A stretch of DNA of 25,440 nucleotides from a virus. The position numbers and the translations under genes are program-made. The stretch lies in the IMG/VR virus record IMGVR_UViG_3300025141_006002, positions 1 to 25,440 of that record; one strand, written 5' to 3'. The notes beneath the pieces are model-generated. The model had not been told where the DNA came from and did not search any database. It saw only the letters and a list, made by a program, of their open reading frames with translations. This document shows, in pieces, positions 23,235 to 25,440 of this stretch. How positions within the stretch are numbered: position 1 is the first letter of the stretch; each line of letters starts with the position of its first letter.

Positions 23235-24160
23235 GTTAATCCTCCCAAATAAGGATCATACACTTCTTCCTCGTCTCGATATTTCTTTGGATACTTTACT
23301 TTCTGTTCCTTAGTCATGCTATCCCATATCTCTGCACCATCTGGTCCAGCAGGGTGTGTCTGTATTAAATACTTAATTGCATCAAACGCATGGTTATCTT
23401 TCTGTACTATTCGTTCAGGCTCATTCTTTTTCATAACCTGAGACTGATTTAACTCATCATGTCTTAAATGGTTCAGTTCCCACCAAAGTTTAGGACAGGC
23501 ATGAGTAATAATTACTTTAGGGTCTTCTAAATTCTGCCATGCTTTATACAATGCTTGTGCAAAAGCCACATCATCACCAGCACGACCAGGTACTAAAGGC
23601 CAACCAAACTCGGTAAACATATCACCAAGCGTTTTTATTTGTTCTCTATCACCCTTACCAACACCACCACCCCACTGCAACATCGTTCTCATAGAAGGAT
23701 CGTGTGCTACAAATACCAAATCTTCCCAATCAGGGTGTGCTTGAATAGCAGCATTAATCTCTTGTGGCTTTTGTTTCGGTCTATAATATTCCCAATAGAA
23801 TATAATCGTTCCAGTAGGAGATATCGTTGCTAATTCAAATGCACTGGGGTTAGAACCACCCCAGTCAAATCCAGCATATCGAGGCCACCAAGAAGGAATA
23901 ATTCCGTCTTTAACTACATGATGTAATGGTTTATATACATATTCAGCCCAACGTGGTAGTTCAGGAAATACAGGTTTACCACTCGCAGCGTATGGGTCCA
24001 TCTCAAACTCCTTACGCCAAGCCCAATCAGGCATACCTTTCTTTTCTTTCGCTATCCATTCCTGTTTTGCTTTCTCTGGATCAGCCGAATAATGTACTCT
24101 GGCTATAGTGAAACCATTTTTATTCTTGGCTACTGTTAGACCTTGATTTTGTTGTGGCAT
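23231..24160 (-). CDS. Terminase large subunit, nuclease part (309 aa)
   Basis: Residues 15-60 are the linker and strand that in intact terminases follow the ATPase domain (NGFTIARVHYSADPEKAKQE). The RNase-H-like nuclease domain has the acidic residues D99 in YAGFDWGGSN, D154 in VFVAHDPSM and D260 in NHAFDAIKYL. The C-terminal tail ends in an acidic EEEVYDPYLGGLT. The domain cuts the DNA concatemer while docked on the portal. It has no ATPase motif; that half is encoded separately. The start ATG has no clear ribosome binding site and lies 41 bases inside the intervening ORF, so its translation probably depends on coupling. It is in the same frame as the ATPase part, 273 bases away. Confidence 0.85.
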   Translation of the reverse strand: MPQQNQGLTVAKNKNGFTIARVHYSADPEKAKQEWIAKEKKGMPDWAWRKEFEMDPYAASGKPVFPELPRWAEYVYKPLHHVVKDGIIPSWWPRYAGFDWGGSNPSAFELATISPTGTIIFYWEYYRPKQKPQEINAAIQAHPDWEDLVFVAHDPSMRTMLQWGGGVGKGDREQIKTLGDMFTEFGWPLVPGRAGDDVAFAQALYKAWQNLEDPKVIITHACPKLWWELNHLRHDELNQSQVMKKNEPERIVQKDNHAFDAIKYLIQTHPAGPDGAEIWDSMTKEQKVKYPKKYRDEEEVYDPYLGGLT

Positions 24161-24434
24161 ATCGTTTTCTTTGTGTTGGCAGTTTAGGCGTAGTTCTTAT
24201 TGGTTCCTTTGGTTCCATTGGTTTTGCTTCTACAACTATTGGTTCTTCTTTAATTACTTTTGGTGATGGTGATAATTGATCTAAATCTATAGAAAATATT
24301 AATCCTTTGCTATTTACCAATAACCATTTTCCATTGTGTTCCGTTGCAGCAACAATACCATTAGCCCCATTCCAATCGGAAAGACTTCCACCTTCCACTG
24401 TTAATTTAATAACTGTTGAATCCACTGTAATCAT
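24120..24434 (-). CDS. Unknown protein inserted between the terminase halves (104 aa)
   Basis: The likely start is the ATG at 24432-24434, which overlaps the stop of the ATPase part (ATGA). It has AGAGGA six bases upstream, inside the codons for LVEDVA. Residues 2-55 look like a compact beta domain (DSTVIKLTVEGGSLSDWNGA; NGKWLLVNSKGLIFSIDLD). Residues 56-85 are Pro/Glu/Lys-rich (VVEAKPMEPKEPIRTTP), and the end is basic (LPTQRKRYATTKSRSNS). There is no homing endonuclease motif (no LAGLIDADG, GIY-YIG or HNH). It overlaps the nuclease ORF by 41 bases. It could bind one of the terminase parts, or be a small cargo gene. The function is unknown. Confidence 0.6.
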   Translation of the reverse strand: MITVDSTVIKLTVEGGSLSDWNGANGIVAATEHNGKWLLVNSKGLIFSIDLDQLSPSPKVIKEEPIVVEAKPMEPKEPIRTTPKLPTQRKRYATTKSRSNSSQE

Positions 24435-25105
24435 GCGACATCCTCTACTAAATCCCAAAAGAATCCTGCGTTTGCTGAACTGATACCTATGAACTGTCCC
24501 CCACCTGTGATAGCTGGTTTGGCAGCCATATACGCATTAGCAGCTTCTTCTTGAAAGCCCATCTCATCAGAGATAATAACCGAGGCAGCTCTGGAACGAA
24601 TCACGTCTGCTCCCTGTTTAATTGCTTTCACTATAGAACCATTGTTCCATAGAAGGTTTCCTTGAGAAGGTTTTGGGCGATCAAATATATATTCTGGCAA
24701 ATGCCAACATACGAAAGAACATCTCGCTACCTGTGGGTCATCTCTATCAAACACCATCGCAGCAGCATCATCAAAGTTCTTGGATTGCCAGAGTATTAAT
24801 TGATTTGGTCTTGTATATGCTCTCCATACACAATACGCAACAGCTAACCAACTAATAGTCATCTGTCTACTTTTTGGAATCAGTAACAACTTTTCATGTT
24901 GGAATAGATGTGCCAAATCCTTGATATACTTCTTTCGAGGAAATAACTTAACTTTTCCTTCGTCTTTCTCGTCTTTCGTCTTCACCATCGCTAGAAAGTT
25001 TAGGAACGCATTGTCATTTATCTTTGGATCAATAGATTTCAATGCTGAATCTCTAGCGGCAGAAAGTTTTACCTTCGTTGCTTCAGTAACTGTAGTGATA
25101 GCCAC
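24431..25105 (-). CDS. Terminase large subunit, ATPase part (224 aa)
   Basis: This is the DNA-packaging motor half. Residues 73-85 (LLLIPKSRQMTIS) form the Walker A-like loop of TerL with the family SRQM core. VIISDEMGF (176-184) is Walker B with the catalytic Glu181, and GISSAN (207-212) is coupling motif III. The ORF then ends shortly after, at LVEDVA, whereas ordinary TerL continues directly into the linker and nuclease. The start codon is GTG at 25103-25105, preceded by a purine-rich GGAAGAAG, and the gene follows the TerS stop by three bases. The amino-terminal 60 residues are charged. The split is discussed under findings. Confidence 0.85.
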   Translation of the reverse strand: MAITTVTEATKVKLSAARDSALKSIDPKINDNAFLNFLAMVKTKDEKDEGKVKLFPRKKYIKDLAHLFQHEKLLLIPKSRQMTISWLAVAYCVWRAYTRPNQLILWQSKNFDDAAAMVFDRDDPQVARCSFVCWHLPEYIFDRPKPSQGNLLWNNGSIVKAIKQGADVIRSRAASVIISDEMGFQEEAANAYMAAKPAITGGGQFIGISSANAGFFWDLVEDVA

Positions 25106-25108
25106 TAA

Positions 25109-25440
25109 CTATTCTTCTTCCCATTCAGCGTTATCTTGTGCATCACGCAATATTTGATCTGCTTCGTCTAATATTTTTTGTTTCTCACTTTCACTTTTTC
25201 CCTCAAACATACTTTGGAAAACGTGTTCGTGCTGTTCTGGAGAGAAATCCCCTTTAATCTTTAATATTTTATTAATGGCATCTAACCTAGAAGGCCAATC
25301 TTCAACGTGTTCAACAGTCATTCCTGCACCAGAACCAAATTTCATAGGCCTAGTTGCATCTAATGCTTGGTCTAAACGCATATATGCCCTGTGCATACGT
25401 TCCGATATACCTTGTTTGGAAAAGAATTTCTCTAGGTAAG
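25109..25440 (-). CDS. Terminase small subunit-like protein, partial (runs off right edge)
   Basis: An internal ATG at 25394-25396 would give a 95-residue protein, but the frame stays open upstream to the window edge (YLEKFFSKQGISERMHRAYM). The real start is therefore probably outside, and the gene is incomplete here. Visible are a helical RLDQALDATRPMKFG region, then VEDWPSRLDAINKILKIKGD, and a long acidic helix near the C-terminus (SESEKQKILDEADQILRDAQ). Small terminase subunits recognise the packaging site and start packaging. The assignment relies mainly on the position immediately before TerL and on the size and helical nature; direct homology is not evident. Confidence 0.6.
   Translation of the reverse strand, partial: YLEKFFSKQGISERMHRAYMRLDQALDATRPMKFGSGAGMTVEHVEDWPSRLDAINKILKIKGDFSPEQHEHVFQSMFEGKSESEKQKILDEADQILRDAQDNAEWEEE

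Noticed and set aside
24161-24433. Intein or group I intron with a homing endonuclease in TerL.
   Set aside because: An intein needs an uninterrupted frame, which is broken by TGA and further stops. The segment is short, fully occupied by an ORF, and has no endonuclease motif. A small ORF-less-type intron is not excluded and is kept as an alternative in the finding.
24120-24458. A longer form of the terminase-insert ORF beginning at a TTG near 24458.
   Set aside because: The ATG at 24432-24434 has the better ribosome binding site (AGAGGA, six bases) and gives the ATGA junction; the extra residues merely read through the ATPase codons out of frame.

Overview
The window is a contiguous piece of a tailed-phage genome: virtually every base is coding, every believable gene lies on the minus strand, and most junctions are coupled (TAATG, ATGA or short overlaps). 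Read from the right edge leftwards, the order is terminase small subunit, a terminase large subunit broken into two reading frames by an extra gene, portal, scaffold, major capsid protein, head-tail adaptor, a block of enzyme genes, a gp10-like tail-hub protein, a repeat-rich tail fibre, a glycosyltransferase, and three very large probable ejection proteins. There is no tail-tube, sheath or tape-measure gene. The portal and coat lengths, the adaptor, the gp10-like protein and the three ejection-type proteins together point to a short-tailed (podovirus-like) phage with a P22-style morphogenesis order. The DNA is visibly AT-rich, and small markers such as the 32-residue MPKVGKK protein and the fibre termini are of the type I associate with uncultivated marine phages. 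The host is not identifiable from this window.

Right part (16554-25440): packaging and head. TerS runs off the right edge. TerL is encoded as an ATPase polypeptide and a nuclease polypeptide, with a 104-residue protein of unknown function encoded between them. Portal, a small beta-rich protein, scaffold, HK97-type coat, a second beta-rich candidate decoration protein, a conserved-looking phage protein and an adaptor follow. The one structured non-coding gap in the module (about 114 bases) lies just after the coat gene.

Middle part (11609-16594): an enzyme block inside the structural operon. It holds a SAM methyltransferase with an N-terminal zinc-binding knuckle, a radical SAM/SPASM-like enzyme, an SpsF-like cytidylyltransferase, a family-2 glycosyltransferase and a DAHP/KDO-8-P synthase-family aldolase. 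Mixed in are a 202-residue unknown, a 32-residue basic protein and a one-pass membrane protein. Further left (6539-7492), beside the fibre genes, is a DUF115/Maf-like protein, a family that includes nonulosonic-acid transferases acting on flagellin Ser/Thr. A PEP-condensing sugar-acid synthase, a CMP-transferase homologue, glycosyltransferases and modifying enzymes are what one would expect of a phage that makes and attaches its own sugar acid, perhaps to Ser/Thr-rich virion proteins. That is inference; the alternative is host-surface or aromatic-pathway modification.

Left part (1-11616): tail and ejection. It holds the gp10-like protein, a 100-residue protein, the fibre with 23 hendecad repeats, a fibre-assembly-like protein, two tiny membrane proteins (one a Cys-rich 31-residue protein), the DUF115 enzyme, three large internal-virion-type proteins, and at the left edge the start of a secreted small protein preceded by a good sigma70-like promoter match. 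I saw no tRNA, CRISPR array, transposon, integrase or attachment site.
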